A stretch of 64,000 nt of DNA from Branchiostoma belcheri (Eukaryota; Chordata; Leptocardii; Amphioxiformes; Branchiostomatidae). Location: the NCBI RefSeq assembly GCF_001625305.1, contig NW_017804353.1:5559276-5623275 (forward strand), in the 5' to 3' direction. The notes beneath the pieces were generated by a model. The model was given only the letters and a program-made list of their open reading frames with translations, searched no databases and was not told the origin of the DNA. Every line of letters starts with the position of its first letter. Position 1 is the first letter of the stretch. Shown one piece after another: positions 51,831 to 62,757 of the stretch. A program made the position numbers and the translations under genes.

Positions 51831-54800
51831 TCACTTTGATCCAGGTTTTAGATTAAGTAGCAGCTTGTTGTTTTTGAGTTGGGATGAAATTTCTGGAAAG
51901 AAAAAAAAGAAAACAATGTTTGATTGGTCTAAAATTAGTAAAAATCACAACTTACAAGACCTTTCAACATTCTTGCTATTGTCTAGGTTGTAACATATAG
52001 GTCACCAACTTGAAGACTTCAGGTCCTCCTTAGGACATGTGTTACTATGTTTTCTGTTGTTTTCACCAAGACAAGCATTGCCATAGGAAATACTACACCT
52101 TTGCAAGGTGTGTAGTATGTTTAATCAACACACATGTCACTGGACTTATCTATGCAGGAGGGACAATAAACTGTAATTCTGTGTGTTTATTTTTCTCCCA
52201 GACAAATAATCTTGTTTGAAGAAAGATGATCACTGATGACCTCACACAATCTTTCACACCTATCATGGGACAATTATAATGAGACCTTGATTAAGTATAC
52301 AGTATTTGTTTGTGTACAAAGTGACACCTATTTCACAGAGAACCAGTTGTGTAGCCATAGCTTTTTGTCTCCACAGTTGCCTGGCTTAGTTTAGAACCTG
52401 TCTAAATACAAGAAGCCTGCCTTAGCTTGATCACTGCAAACATCAAACATTTGCTTAGGGCACTCAGGTGTCACCGGGATTCCCTCACTCTAAATGGACT
52501 GGAAAAATTTTGCAGGAAGCAGCTAAAGCTTTTTTTTCTTCTCTCTTTCTCTCTGCCAATTTGTTTGAATAAGTCATGTTCAGCAAAGCTTTTCTTAAAT
52601 GTTTACCCATCTTTTTCTCTCTCGTTGACGATTAGATTTAGCACTAACGAATTCATGCTTTTTAATCTAAAAGACTTTTGCATGGTGTAACTTTCATTTG
52701 CTCACATGCTCACGTGTATCATGCAATCTTTTTGGTCAGTCAAGCATGGTCTTTCACTTTATCTATGCCAGATCCAGATGAAAAAGTCATCATCATCATT
52801 AGCATCATGTCACAAATTGTTGCAATAATGAAAGTGCAAAAATAACCTGTAAGGAATGTATTGACATAGGAGTCCTTCTCAGCTCTCTTGGTTTCGAATA
52901 TCACCACCAGTGTCATCTTCGGCTCTATTCTTATCATGTAGTAGGTGCTCTGGAAGGCCTAGGATAGGAAAAAAATATGTCAACTTACCAAAATCTCTCA
53001 TATAAAGATTGTGCTTAAAAATGTAACAGATGTAAGTTGCTTTGTCATTATGAAATGGTTGCAAAGATACATAGCATATGTATTGCAATATAGTAGAATA
53101 GGTACAATCTGCAGTGTTATACCAGGGGACAAATACAAATGTATATGGGTTGAACAAGTCAAATTCAGATTCTTATGATGTGACAATATTATATGAAAGT
53201 ATGAGCCTTCTTTTTGTTTGGGGAGCTTCATTCACATAGGCTGGTTGCCAAGCCTATTTTAGCGTCTGAGTCTCTGCTATTTGCAGAGAAGACAAAAGAG
53301 ACTCGGCAGCTAAAATAGGCTTGGTAACCAGGGTGTCACTCACATGATTCGTGTGTTTGACAGCATTTATCACCAGAGAGCAAGTCATTTAGGTACACAG
53401 ATCAAGGAGTTTGAATATTTGTATACCGGTAAGCGACTATTTTGGACAGAACTACTACTATTCACAGCTAAAGTAAGTTCCAACCTTGTCGTAGAAGTAA
53501 ACTATCCTCTCCATGGTGTTCATTTCAGCAGCGTTGTTGTTCATGATCATGATGAGGTTGGGCCAGTGATGCTGGGGTCTCTCCTAACAAATAAAATAGA
53601 AATAAGCAACCATGACAAAATAGACACTGGTAAACAGTCAACCATAATAATTTGACTGCTTTCTAAATTTTACTTCAGGTAAAACCTCTTTACTAGCAAT
53701 GGAGACCATTGAAATGGAGATCAACATAAAAAAGAGTCTTTACCTCGGCACAAACGTTCTTCCGTCTTCATGGCAACTATTGATACATTTTTACGTTAAC
53801 TGAAATGTTAGGCTTCATGTACTCTCCAAGCAGAGGTTGTTGGGGAAAATTGTGACATTCTTTATCATGCGCCCAGTTTTTGTCCGCCTTCCCCAACAGA
53901 AGAAGGCAGACAAAAACCAGGTGCATGATAAAGAATGTCACAATTTTCCCCAACAACCTCTGCTTGGAGAGTAGGCTTCATGCCCAGTATCAATAGTGAC
54001 AACAGTAAGCCTTAGTACTTTGTAAGCAGAGGTTTAGGTCTGTTTTTGGGACATTTTTCATTGCATTTTTCATTTTCACTGCCAGGCATTCTATTTTGTC
54101 AGTTTTTCTTTTGTTTGGCCAGGATAACCAAAGAAAAGCTGACAAAATAGAAAGCCGCACAAAACAATAAAAAAGTCATCTGGAAATAGGCCTAACATCT
54201 GCTTGGAGTGTTAGCCTTACCCCGGGAACAGACACGATGGCAGGGTAACTGTCCAGTCCCTTGGGCGGCTCCAGCTTGGCTGCAGGGTGGTGGTACCCGT
54301 GACCCTTATACGTCTCCTCCAGTCCACGGGTGTCCAGAACAATCGACAGGTTAGTCGCATCCGATTTACGCAAAAACGTGGCAAACCTGGGAGTTGGGGT
54401 TATAAGCTAGCTTAATTGTACATTTTATCATGCCAAAATGGTTGATCTTAGTAAAGAAGGGAAAGGTTACAATAAAATACATGTAAATAAAGCATGGATC
54501 ATGCTTGATAGCAAACCTACATAGGCAAACTACTCTGGCTTAAAATGATAATCTAAAGCTTAAAAAAGGTTGACTAAGTGCAGATAAATACAAACATAAT
54601 TCTTCAAATGGGACTTGTCATTTGTTGCCAGCGCTGTCCTTTATGAGGAAGCTGCGTTGTCGTGGGCCGGCCTTGGCCTGGCGGAGGAGACTGTAGATTT
54701 GCCTCTGGTCGTTCCTTTCTGCCGCGGCTTCTAGCTTTGCCACCTGCTCAGTCCAGTACCTCTCACGATCCTGGCGGATGGATGAGTTATGGGCACCGTT

Positions 54801-57800
54801 GAGACGTCGGTACTCGTATAGGTCACCCCGGAGACGGGCAGCACGCCGGTTGTCAATGATGTCAAGGGTTTCTCGTGAGATCCAAGGTTGTTTAGGGGAG
54901 CGTCTACCCCTTCCTAGAGTTTCTTGGGCCGCTTTGTAGGTTTCTGTCTTGAAGAGCTCCCAATCTGGCAATGCATCTGAAGCTAAGGCATTATATCGGT
55001 TGGATATAGCACATGTGTAGGTCTCTTGGATCATCGGGTCCTTGAGTCGAGAGGAGTCCAAGCGAACTTGCCTTTTGGTGGAAGGGTCGTTCTTGAGCTT
55101 GAGCCTCATGTGAGCGATCAGCAGTCTGTGATCGGTGTTGCCAAGCTGGGCGCCTCTGTAGACTCGGCAGTTGGTGACGAATGGCTTCCAGCGGCTTGAG
55201 ATGAGGATGTGATCGATCGCTTTCCTGGTTTTCCCATCCGGGCTGTACCAGGTCCAGTGATGGATCCTCTTCCGCGGGAACCACGTGTCAGCAACACAGA
55301 GGTTGGTGGCTCTGCAGAGCTCCAACAGCCGGCTGCCATTGTTGTTGGTAGTCATGTCCACAGTTATGGGGCCCATCCTTCTGGGAGGAGTTCTGGGGCC
55401 CGGGGGCGACTGACAATGTGGCATTGGCATCAGTAAGGACTATAGTTATGTCATGCGGTGGAGCATCCTGAACCGCTTCTTGGAGCTGGTCATAGAATGT
55501 GTCCTTGTCTGTATCCTGGGCAGCCTCTGTGGGTGCATAGGCAACGATGACAGTCATTTTGCCATGTTTGTGAAGAAGACGAGCCGTGAGCAATCTATCG
55601 GAGATAGGTTTCCAGCTGATGAGCGATCCTCTCAGGCGAGTGGGAATGGCTAGGGCTACTCCGTAGAGTCCGGTTCTCTCCTTGGGGCCACTCCATATAA
55701 AGGTGTGGTCTCCGACAATGGTTTCGCCAGTGCCGGGCCATCGTACCTCGCAGATACCGACTAAGCTAAGGTCGTACTTAGACAGTTCGTTAGACAGTAG
55801 TGTAGCATAGCCTGTGCGGCAACATCATCTCTACTGAAGCAGACTGTATCCACCGGTGGAAGGAACACTTTAGCCAGCTTCTAAACCACCCCCAGTCCCA
55901 GAGGACCCCACCCTCACTGAGGCTGCAGATGCGACAGATGGTGCTAACCCGGACTGCCCTATCACCCCTGTTACTTCAGACGAGGTGAAGGCTGCTTTGA
56001 GGAAACTGAAGAACGGGAAAGCTCCTGGCATCTGTAACATCACAGCGGAGATGCTGAAGGCAGGTGGAGACCACATGATCCAGTGGCTCACCCAGATAAT
56101 TAACCATGTCTGGATCCTAGAGAAGCTACCGGATGACTGGAGACGGGGTATCATCCTACCTTTTTGGAAGAGGAAGGGAGACCAGCTGGTATGCAGCAAC
56201 CACAGGGGGATTACCTTACTGTCCATCCCGGGCAAGCTGTTCACCCGTATCCTACTGTCAAGGACCCTCCCTGCCATCAGGAGCAGGCGCCGCCCACAAC
56301 AGGCAGGCTTCATGCCGAACCGCTCTACCACTGACCATATCTCCGCACTACGTCTGGCCATTGAGAAGGCACAGGAGTTCAGAAGAGATCGGCACCTCTA
56401 CATCGCCTTTATTGATCTTCGAGCAGCCTTCGATACAGTGGATCATGCCTCCCTCTGGAAGATCCTGAAGCTGATCGGAGCACCTCGGAAGACAATCACC
56501 CTCTTCCAACAGATGTACAACTCTGCGGAGAGCTGCGTGAGAGTAAACGGCAAGGAGTCGGAGTGGTTCACCATCAACAGCGGGGTCCGCCAGGGTTGTG
56601 TGGCCGCACCGGATCTCTTCAACTGTGTCATCGACTACCTGATGACCAAGGTATGTGAGAGAGTCCCAGGGGTGTTTTTTGGCCAGTACAACCTGGCTGA
56701 CCTGGAGTATGCTGATAACACTACTCTGCTTGCCGACGACCTAGAACGACTCCAGGATGCCCTCACAGTGTACGACGAGGAATCCAAGAAGCTCGGCTTA
56801 AGCATCAACTGGGGTAAGACAGAACTTATGCACATCGGGGAAGGCTCAGACCCTCCCCCACTAGTCTTCAACTCCTGCACGGTGAACTTTGTTCCCACGT
56901 TCAAGTATCTTGGATCTATAATCTCCAAGACCGGGGATCTAAAGCCAGAGATTAACCAAAGACATGCCCAAGCTTCAGCAGTCTTGCAGTCTCTGTGGAA
57001 GCCACTCTGGCGACATCGCCACATTACACAGCAGACGAAACAACGCATCTACAACTCCTCTGTCATCTCGGTCCTACTGTACGGATCAGAAACCTGGGCA
57101 CTGAACAGCACGCTGGAATCACGTCTAGACGGATTCGACAGCAGAGCCCTCCGGAGGATTACCGGTATTCGCTGGCATGAACATGTCAGCAATAAGGACC
57201 TCCGTGACCTGACCGGACAACCTGCTGCATCGTGCCTTGCAGCTGCCCGACGGATCCGCTGGTATGGTCACGTTCTCCGCCTCCCTCCCTGGCACCCCAC
57301 CCGTGCCTTGCTGGACTTTGCACCTGAACAGGCAGGATGGCGGCGGCCCAGGGGGGCCCCACGTACCAGATGGATGGACGCTGTCCGACGTGACCTGAGT
57401 AACATCAACATCCAGCTCCCCCAGACACAGCAGCTGGCTGAAGACAGAGGAAAGTGGCGGGCCCTGACAATGCTAGTCAGCTCTATGCACCACGTGCAAG
57501 AGGATTGAGTGAGTGAGTGAGTGAGTGACTTGTCATTTACTGCACTGAAGCTTTCTTTCATTCAATCTGCCTTGAGTCTAATCTCCAAGCAGATCCTACA
57601 GTGGCAAGGCAGTATCCAACTGGAAAGCAGTGTCCAATAGCCTGACTAAATCGTGCTCCTGGCGGCGGCCACCCGAAGGTTGCTACCCCTTGGGTTGGGG
57701 ATTACTAACCTCCTGCTGAGAGCTTGTGTAAACACTGTGACAGGCCACAGTGTCCAATAGCCACTGGTGCCTTGCTACCATACGTAGTATCTGCTTGGAG

Positions 57801-60800
57801 ATTACATTGTACATGTACGTTCAGTCCACCCTATCTAATAAAGGAACGACATTGCTTACTTTGCCATGTAGTCACATGATGTCTTTGCTAGAAGGGTTTT
57901 CATCTCAGGTGGGCTGGACTGTTTACTCAGGGTCTCGTTGAAATACAAGGAGAACTAAAGAAATAAATAAGTAAATACAGATCAGATATTACTTGTAATT
58001 AGCAAAATCTGAAAATTATACATGACGATAGAAGTTACAGAAAAGTTGATTAAAGCAACAGAAGTATTCAGTGAGTGAAACTGATGGAATGGTTTTCATC
58101 ACCTTGGAAACGAGGGCAGCCTTGAAACTGAGCAGCCACTGGTGTAGAGGTGGGACCTGCGGCACCTTGGTGGACGTGCTGCCAAACAGCTCAAAACCTT
58201 TCTTCTGACTCTGCTGGGGTAATGATACAAAACAACACTTGACAATTGTGATGAAGATACAAGGAATTAATTTTTCCAGAACTCTTAATACGTATGCAGC
58301 TAGTGATCTTAATAGTTGTTTGTACATGTATGTCCTTTTGTATATCTGTTTTCTTGTAAAGTGTAATGTTTTTATGGGTTTTCATACCTGAAATGAAGAC
58401 TAAATGATAAATGAATGAAATAAATGAACTGCTGGTCAATATCTGATTCGAGCCTACAACTGTGTGGTACAAGTAAAATATATGCAATGTTCATGTTTTT
58501 CTTCAAAATATTGTTCCTGAATAGGTGACCTAAATAGTATTTGCTTTTTCAAGCTGTTCCATGGGTTGGTTTCTTACATGACCTACTTTCCTTAATTACT
58601 GGGCACAGATCAATATGTTGAACAGTAGCTGCCTTGTTTGGGAGTCCAACAGAGCACGACCTACCTTTGTTCACTGATGTTATGCTAAAGGCATGCCTCA
58701 TGGCAAATTGGTACCATATATTGTTAATAACCAAAAACTTAGCGACACCATCCTATCGCTATCCTATCCTATAGCTAAGACTATCCAGAGCCCCACTGTA
58801 AAGAAGTGCTGAAATGGACCAAAAGAAACAAACAAACAAAAACAAAAAAACATCTGTGAAGAAATTTCTAAGAGACCCCTTTGGGGATCGGCTGGAAAGA
58901 TTAAAACTTGGCAACATACACACACGCACACACACACACATAAGCATGGACAAACTCCCCTAGCATAATCTGTCTACTTGACCAATTTCTACTCTTTCCA
59001 GCTACTTCCCAAAGCCTGGTACATTCTATATAACCAGTCTTACTTCTTTAGCCATCTGTACGATGGCCCCCCATGAGTTGAGTTTGGAGTGTGCCTCGTG
59101 CAGGTGCAGCAGTGCGGGGAGGAAGCACCACACGGCCATGTCAGCCTGCGCCTGCAGCAGGTGGTACAGGATGGACAGTTCGTCACTGAAACTGGTCTTC
59201 AGCGGCGTCAGGATCGGGTGGTGGAAACTCTTACTGTGTCTGCAAAAACAAACATCATTTCAGTTGAGAACTTTAAAAGCAAAACATGTACTAACAAAGC
59301 ATTCATGCATAGCATCTTATATAATCAAACCCAACAATACCTACAAATGTATATATAAAGTAGCATTAGCATCACTTATTATCATTCTACTGTTTACTGT
59401 TGTTATCATGTTCTTGCAATTAGCCCTCGGGCATGAATTTGCAATAAACTTTCTTTCTATATTAGCAGTCAAGTTTTCTACTTGTATATATTGTCATATC
59501 ACTTCCATGACATAGAACTTTTTATAGCAATTCTATAGATTACTGACTGTAATCAGTGTTTTATTCACGAACATGAAATTTGGTCATTAATATTTTGAGC
59601 ATCTACTAATGCTGGCATTCCCAACTGAAAAAAAATGACTCAAAAGAATTTATTTAGAACTTTACAGCTTAACCTACTGAAATTTAAAAAAAAATGCTTG
59701 TTAGAAACTTGCAGAGCCTCCAGATACCTCTGTATGATGGCAGCCAAGTTCACAGCTACTTCTGCATAACCAATGACCCGACTGGATCCCATGGAACACA
59801 AAGTTTCATAGCTGGTTTGAATGTTAAGAAGAATATAGGAGCTAATGTTTCCATAGCAATTATGTTAATGCAGCTTGTCAAATTTTGCAGGGGTAATGAC
59901 TACAAAGTTCGAGTCAAATTTTCTGGCTATATTGATACAAACTGAAAAAGATATTAGATACCAACAGATACTGGTACATTAAGCAAATTACTAGTAAAGT
60001 TTTTTTCCTACTGTATCAAGATGATATGCATGTGTTACATTCTCCAGTTGGTGTATTACTGCACAACTTTGGATTTGAAATCAATTCAATTCATTGTGAA
60101 ATACCTGACATCAAGTTGTGTATGAACAGTTCTAAACAAAAGTCTACAAAGGAAGGATACAAGTCCATAGTTTCCAGCCTGGCTGCTACAAAGGAGGAGA
60201 GTTGTCCACACAGGTGAGCTAAGAGTTTCTCCAGGGACGGTGCTGTGCCGCCCACCGCCTGCCGACCGGTGTCCTCAATCTTACGCAGCTCTGTCAGCAG
60301 GGAGGAGTACGTGGACCTGAGGGACTGTAGGGTTTGGTGTAAAAGATTAACATTGACTAACTCACAGTTTTGTGTGTTGGTGACTTGGGAATCAGATGCA
60401 AGTCAAGCAATAATTGCCAACCTCTAGTCGACATGACATAGAGGTATATATCGCCAAGGCTCAAAATACCACCTGTATTTGCAGGTACAATAGGAGTACT
60501 GCAGGCATTTCTGATGTCTAAATACACCTAACTGGTCCATTCTAAAACCAGCAGTGTCTTGACATACAACCCAATTTTTAGAATTTTGGGTAGTACATCA
60601 GGCTAGCCACTTAAAAGTTTTCTTTATGTTACTTAGTATCCTCAGATTTTATTTATAAATCTATTCATTGGGCTCTACCAGTAGTATATAGCAAATAATG
60701 ATTCAAATTGGCACACTGGTAACATCTTGATACATTTCAAGAGACGGTTCAGTAATACTGGAGTCCAGTCTGGGTATCAAATCACAAGTGGAGTTACCTC

Positions 60801-61498
60801 TCTGCCGCTGAACCACTTCTTCTGCCCCAGGTACCCGAGCGAGGCGTACATCTTTTCCGCCATGGCCAGGTGGGACAGGGAGTTGAGCAGGGACGTCCAG
60901 GTGGAGCCGTAGTTTGTCTTCCTCGAGTCACGGTCCTTCTCCTACAGGGGACATACAGGGGCTACAGAAAATCCCATCTGATTTCTCATAGTTTCCTAGG
61001 CCCCAGGCAGCTCCTTGATTGTGTCAAAAATTCAAACTACCTGCACATACCGCTGAGAAAGTAATGTAACTTCACAGTCTTGAAATTCCTGACCGTCTAC
61101 TACTTTCAATATATAATGACATGGATGTTATCTCCTTGTATTGTACAGTGATCATGATGAGACACAAGTGGCCCCCCTCCCCCATATTTTGCTTCCTCAA
61201 ATTTAAACGTAACACTAGATCGTTGTGCTGTAGAATAACATAGATTTTATGCTGCTGATATCATCTACGTAAAAGCAGTATTGTCAGTTTCTCTGTCTTC
61301 TGCATTCCTGCTCTACGCTTCCCAGTTTTACTGTAACCAAAATATAAATTTATTTTGCAGACGACGTTCTTGGCTCACCGCGACCTCCTTGGCCTTGTCG
61401 TACGCGAACTGACTCAGCGCGTGGAAGTAAGTCTCCAGGAACGCCTGCTCGATGGAGACCGGCGGCAGACTCGACTGGGATACCTGTACATTCGCCAT
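51831..61498 (-). CDS. KICS2: KICSTOR subunit 2 (C12orf66 homologue)
   Basis: KICS2 is part of KICSTOR (KPTN, ITFG2, KICS2, SZT2), which holds GATOR1 at the lysosome so that mTORC1 is switched off when nutrients are scarce. Ten coding exons: 61379-61498, 60798-60941, 60161-60324, 59044-59239, 58103-58210, 57860-57954, 54221-54386, 53485-53583, 52847-52958, 51831-51892; 1,266 bases, 421 residues. Family signatures: [20 protein letters not shown] (exon 1), [14 protein letters not shown] (3), SFHHPIL (4), EMKTLLAK (6), [18 protein letters not shown] then GHGYHHP (7), HWPNLIMIM (8), [18 protein letters not shown] (9) and LNLKPGSK before the stop (10). Exons 3 and 4 join in frame, but about 29 residues of the human protein between them have no counterpart found in 59240-60160. 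Exon 7's donor abuts a MITE. The intron between exons 6 and 7 holds a LINE. Confidence 0.93.
53237..53333. mobile_element. Foldback MITE, TAGCCTGGTTACCA family, decayed copy
   Basis: AGGCTGGTTGCCAAGCCTAT at the left and AATAGGCTTGGTAACCAGGG at the right are inverted, with GAGTCTC/GAGACTC inner pairing. It is related to the 34468 element. Flanks show no clean 9-bp duplication. It lies in the KICS2 intron between exons 8 and 9. Confidence 0.7.
53811..53982. mobile_element. Foldback MITE, CTCCAAGCAGA family, perfect 9-bp target duplication
   Basis: The 154-base element (53820-53973) is a near-perfect inverted repeat opening TACTCTCCAAGCAGAGGTT. Flanks GGCTTCATG at 53811-53819 and 53974-53982 are identical. 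The high arm identity suggests recent insertion. It lies in the KICS2 intron between exons 7 and 8. Confidence 0.88.
54008..54220. mobile_element. CTCCAAGCAGA-family MITE abutting the KICS2 exon 7 donor
   Basis: The element (54016-54212) opens TACTTTGTAAGCAGAGGTTT and closes with the diverged inverse (ACATCTGCTTGGAGTGTT). Flanks are AGCCTTAG (54008-54015) and AGCCTTAC (54213-54220), an 8-base near match. The right flank includes the complement of the KICS2 exon 7 splice donor GTAAGG (54215-54220), so the insertion lies only a few bases into the intron. Confidence 0.7.
54625..55813 (-). pseudogene. LINE endonuclease (EEP) domain, inverted, frameshifted
   Basis: On the minus strand the reading runs from [19 protein letters not shown] and ICEVRW (catalytic Glu motif) through [38 protein letters not shown] and NTDHRLL, the usual endonuclease/exonuclease/phosphatase fold motifs of LINEs. 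It ends in the linker towards the RT. The frame shifts near 55400 (one frame covers 55810-55290, the next 55430-54618). The N-terminus is truncated at the inversion junction, so the protein cannot be functional. Confidence 0.8.
55814..57508 (+). pseudogene. LINE reverse transcriptase with altered active site
   Basis: The open frame 55985-57508 (507 codons) begins inside the RT region: KLKNGKAPG, then [26 protein letters not shown] (first catalytic Asp present), [14 protein letters not shown] and [13 protein letters not shown]. The catalytic YADD box reads YADN, so the second Asp is lost. Downstream are [19 protein letters not shown] and a basic C-terminal part. A frameshift near 55885 separates the upstream piece ([18 protein letters not shown]). 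This is a dead copy. Confidence 0.85.
57579..57804. mobile_element. MITE, CTCCAAGCAGAT subfamily
   Basis: Ends TAATCTCCAAGCAGATCC and TATCTGCTTGGAGATTA are inverted. The inside contains GTGGCAAGGCAGTATCCAAC near the left end and a CCACTGGTGCCTTGCTACCA counterpart at the right, as in the 11575 element. No target duplication is visible. It lies 40 bases past the LINE and about 55 bases before KICS2 exon 6. Confidence 0.75.
58908..58941. repeat. (CA)n microsatellite
   Basis: ACATACACACACGCACACAC and following CACACAC, within a KICS2 intron. Confidence 0.85.
59408..59456 (+). mobile_element. Isolated LINE 3' tail (AGCCCTCGGGCATG family)
   Basis: TGCAATTAGCCCTCGGGCAT, then GAATTTGCAATAAACTTTCTT, the same tail as at 3229-3268. 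It lies in a KICS2 intron with no coding part. Confidence 0.6.
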
Positions 61499-61729
61499 GT
61501 CAACGGTGTATGTTATAAAAAGACCATTTTAAGGTTTGAAAACAGAACAAAAATTCGGTAAAGGCGGCATGTAGCGAGTCACAAATATGCTAATGAGCAC
61601 TATGCTAATGACTATAACCACACTGACACTTGTAAATATATTAACTATGTAAAGTTTCATACCAAACAGTTACTAATGTGTAGGGTTCTAGGTATCTCAT
61701 CTTACCACATACTTCATCATCCAAGCCCA
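61499..61729. promoter_or_regulatory. Upstream region of KICS2
   Basis: The 5' flank or leader of KICS2 directly before its ATG. No TATA box, initiator or splice acceptor could be assigned with confidence. Confidence 0.3.
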
Positions 61730-62368
61730 TACCTGCCCATTTCTGCCCATCGCAGCCCATTCTAGCTCATCTCTGCCCATCCTAGCCAATTCCAGCCAGT
61801 TCCTGCCCATCCCAGCCCATTCCTACCCATCACAGCCCATCCCTGCCCATTCCAGCCCATCCTAGCCCATTCCAGCCCATCCTAGGCCATTCCTGCCCAT
61901 CCCTGCCCATCCTAGGCCATTCCTGCCCATCCCAGCCCATTCTTGCCCATCCCAGCCCATTTATGCCCATCCCTGTCCATCCCTTCCCTTCCCTGTGCAT
62001 CTATGCCCATCCCTGTCCATCTATGCCCATCCCTGCCCATCCCTGTCCATCTTTGCCCATCTATGCCCATCTCTGCCCATTGCTGCCCATCCTTGTCCAC
62101 CTATGCCCATCCCTGTCCATCTATGCCCATCTCTGCCCATCCATGCCCATCCCTGCCCATCTATGCCCATCCATGTCCATCTATGCCCATCCCTGCCCAT
62201 CTCTGTCCATCTATGCCCATCCCTGTCCATCTATGCCCATCCCTGTCCATCTATGCTCATCTATGCCCATCCATGCCCACCCATGCCCATCCCTGTCCAT
62301 CCTACTGCCCACCCATGTCCATCCCTGCCCATCTATGCCCATCCCTGCCCACCCATGCCCCATCTCTT
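61730..62368. repeat. 10-bp-period minisatellite (TGCCCATCCC / TATGCCCATC)
   Basis: About 60 decamers such as CTGCCCATCC, CTATGCCCAT and CTGTCCATC. The period drifts from CCAGCCCATT in the first third to CTATGCCCAT later, suggesting successive expansions. Because 10 is not a multiple of 3, all three frames show the same 10-residue protein repeat (for example HPCPSMPIPA). The long frames here (146-211 codons) are artefacts of this. Confidence 0.92.
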
Positions 62369-62757
62369 CCCAGGATCGTCTAACAAACACAGCCTGGACA
62401 GCTCCTGCTTCTTCAAAGTCCAGGATGCATTTTACTACAAAAGCTCGGGTTTCTTGAGACAGTTCGGTAGAAATGGCTTTGGTCGAATATGTAAAATAGA
62501 CAACAAAAAAACACACACAGAGATTTCCCAAGGCAGCTTGGGTGCCACCCTGGTTGATCGCTCCTGCCAACTTCTGTCGTCTACAACCGCTAACACGCCT
62601 CTGCCTTGTGTGTCTGGTTTGTTAATTTAAGGCCTACCCCCAGCAATGCCTCATTTTAATTTCGTAATGGCATACTTAAATATTGCGATGAGCAAAGGTG
62701 TCATTGAGAAATCATGACTTAGATGATAGTTAAAGTACAACATGTCGGAGCTGTACT
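62369..62757. other. Unassigned sequence between minisatellite and satellite
   Basis: No coding sequence or known repeat seen. The region might contain a distal 5' exon of KICS2, but no signal supports it. Confidence 0.35.

Larger units (their letters stand above)
54613..57538 (+). mobile_element. 5'-inverted (twin-primed) non-LTR retrotransposon
   Basis: GACTTGTCATTT at 54613-54624 and 57527-57538 is an identical 12-bp target duplication. Between them, 54625 to about 55813 encodes an endonuclease on the minus strand, and about 55814-57526 encodes a reverse transcriptase on the plus strand, ending in a (TGAG)n tail. The inverted part ends at ...DSAGN next to the left duplication. The sense part starts ...GNIISTEAD, so the two were once continuous; they share GGCAAC as a microhomology. 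This is the arrangement that twin priming makes during LINE insertion. The family is endonuclease/RT type, perhaps RTE-like; the clade is uncertain. Confidence 0.85.

Noticed and set aside
55985..57508. A 507-codon protein-coding gene
   Set aside because: It is the RT part of a rearranged LINE with YADN in place of YADD, bounded by a target duplication.
59590..59650. A minus-strand segment after a TTTTTTTTCAG acceptor as the missing KICS2 exon
   Set aside because: Its translation ([15 protein letters not shown]...) does not resemble the expected KICS2 segment, so I did not add it.
59694..59945. An 83-codon plus-strand frame inside a KICS2 intron
   Set aside because: AT-rich, no recognised domain, no splice or promoter context; probably chance.
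61943..62630. Open frames of 146-211 codons
   Set aside because: They are translations of the 10-bp-period minisatellite; all frames show the same PCPSMPIP-type repeat.
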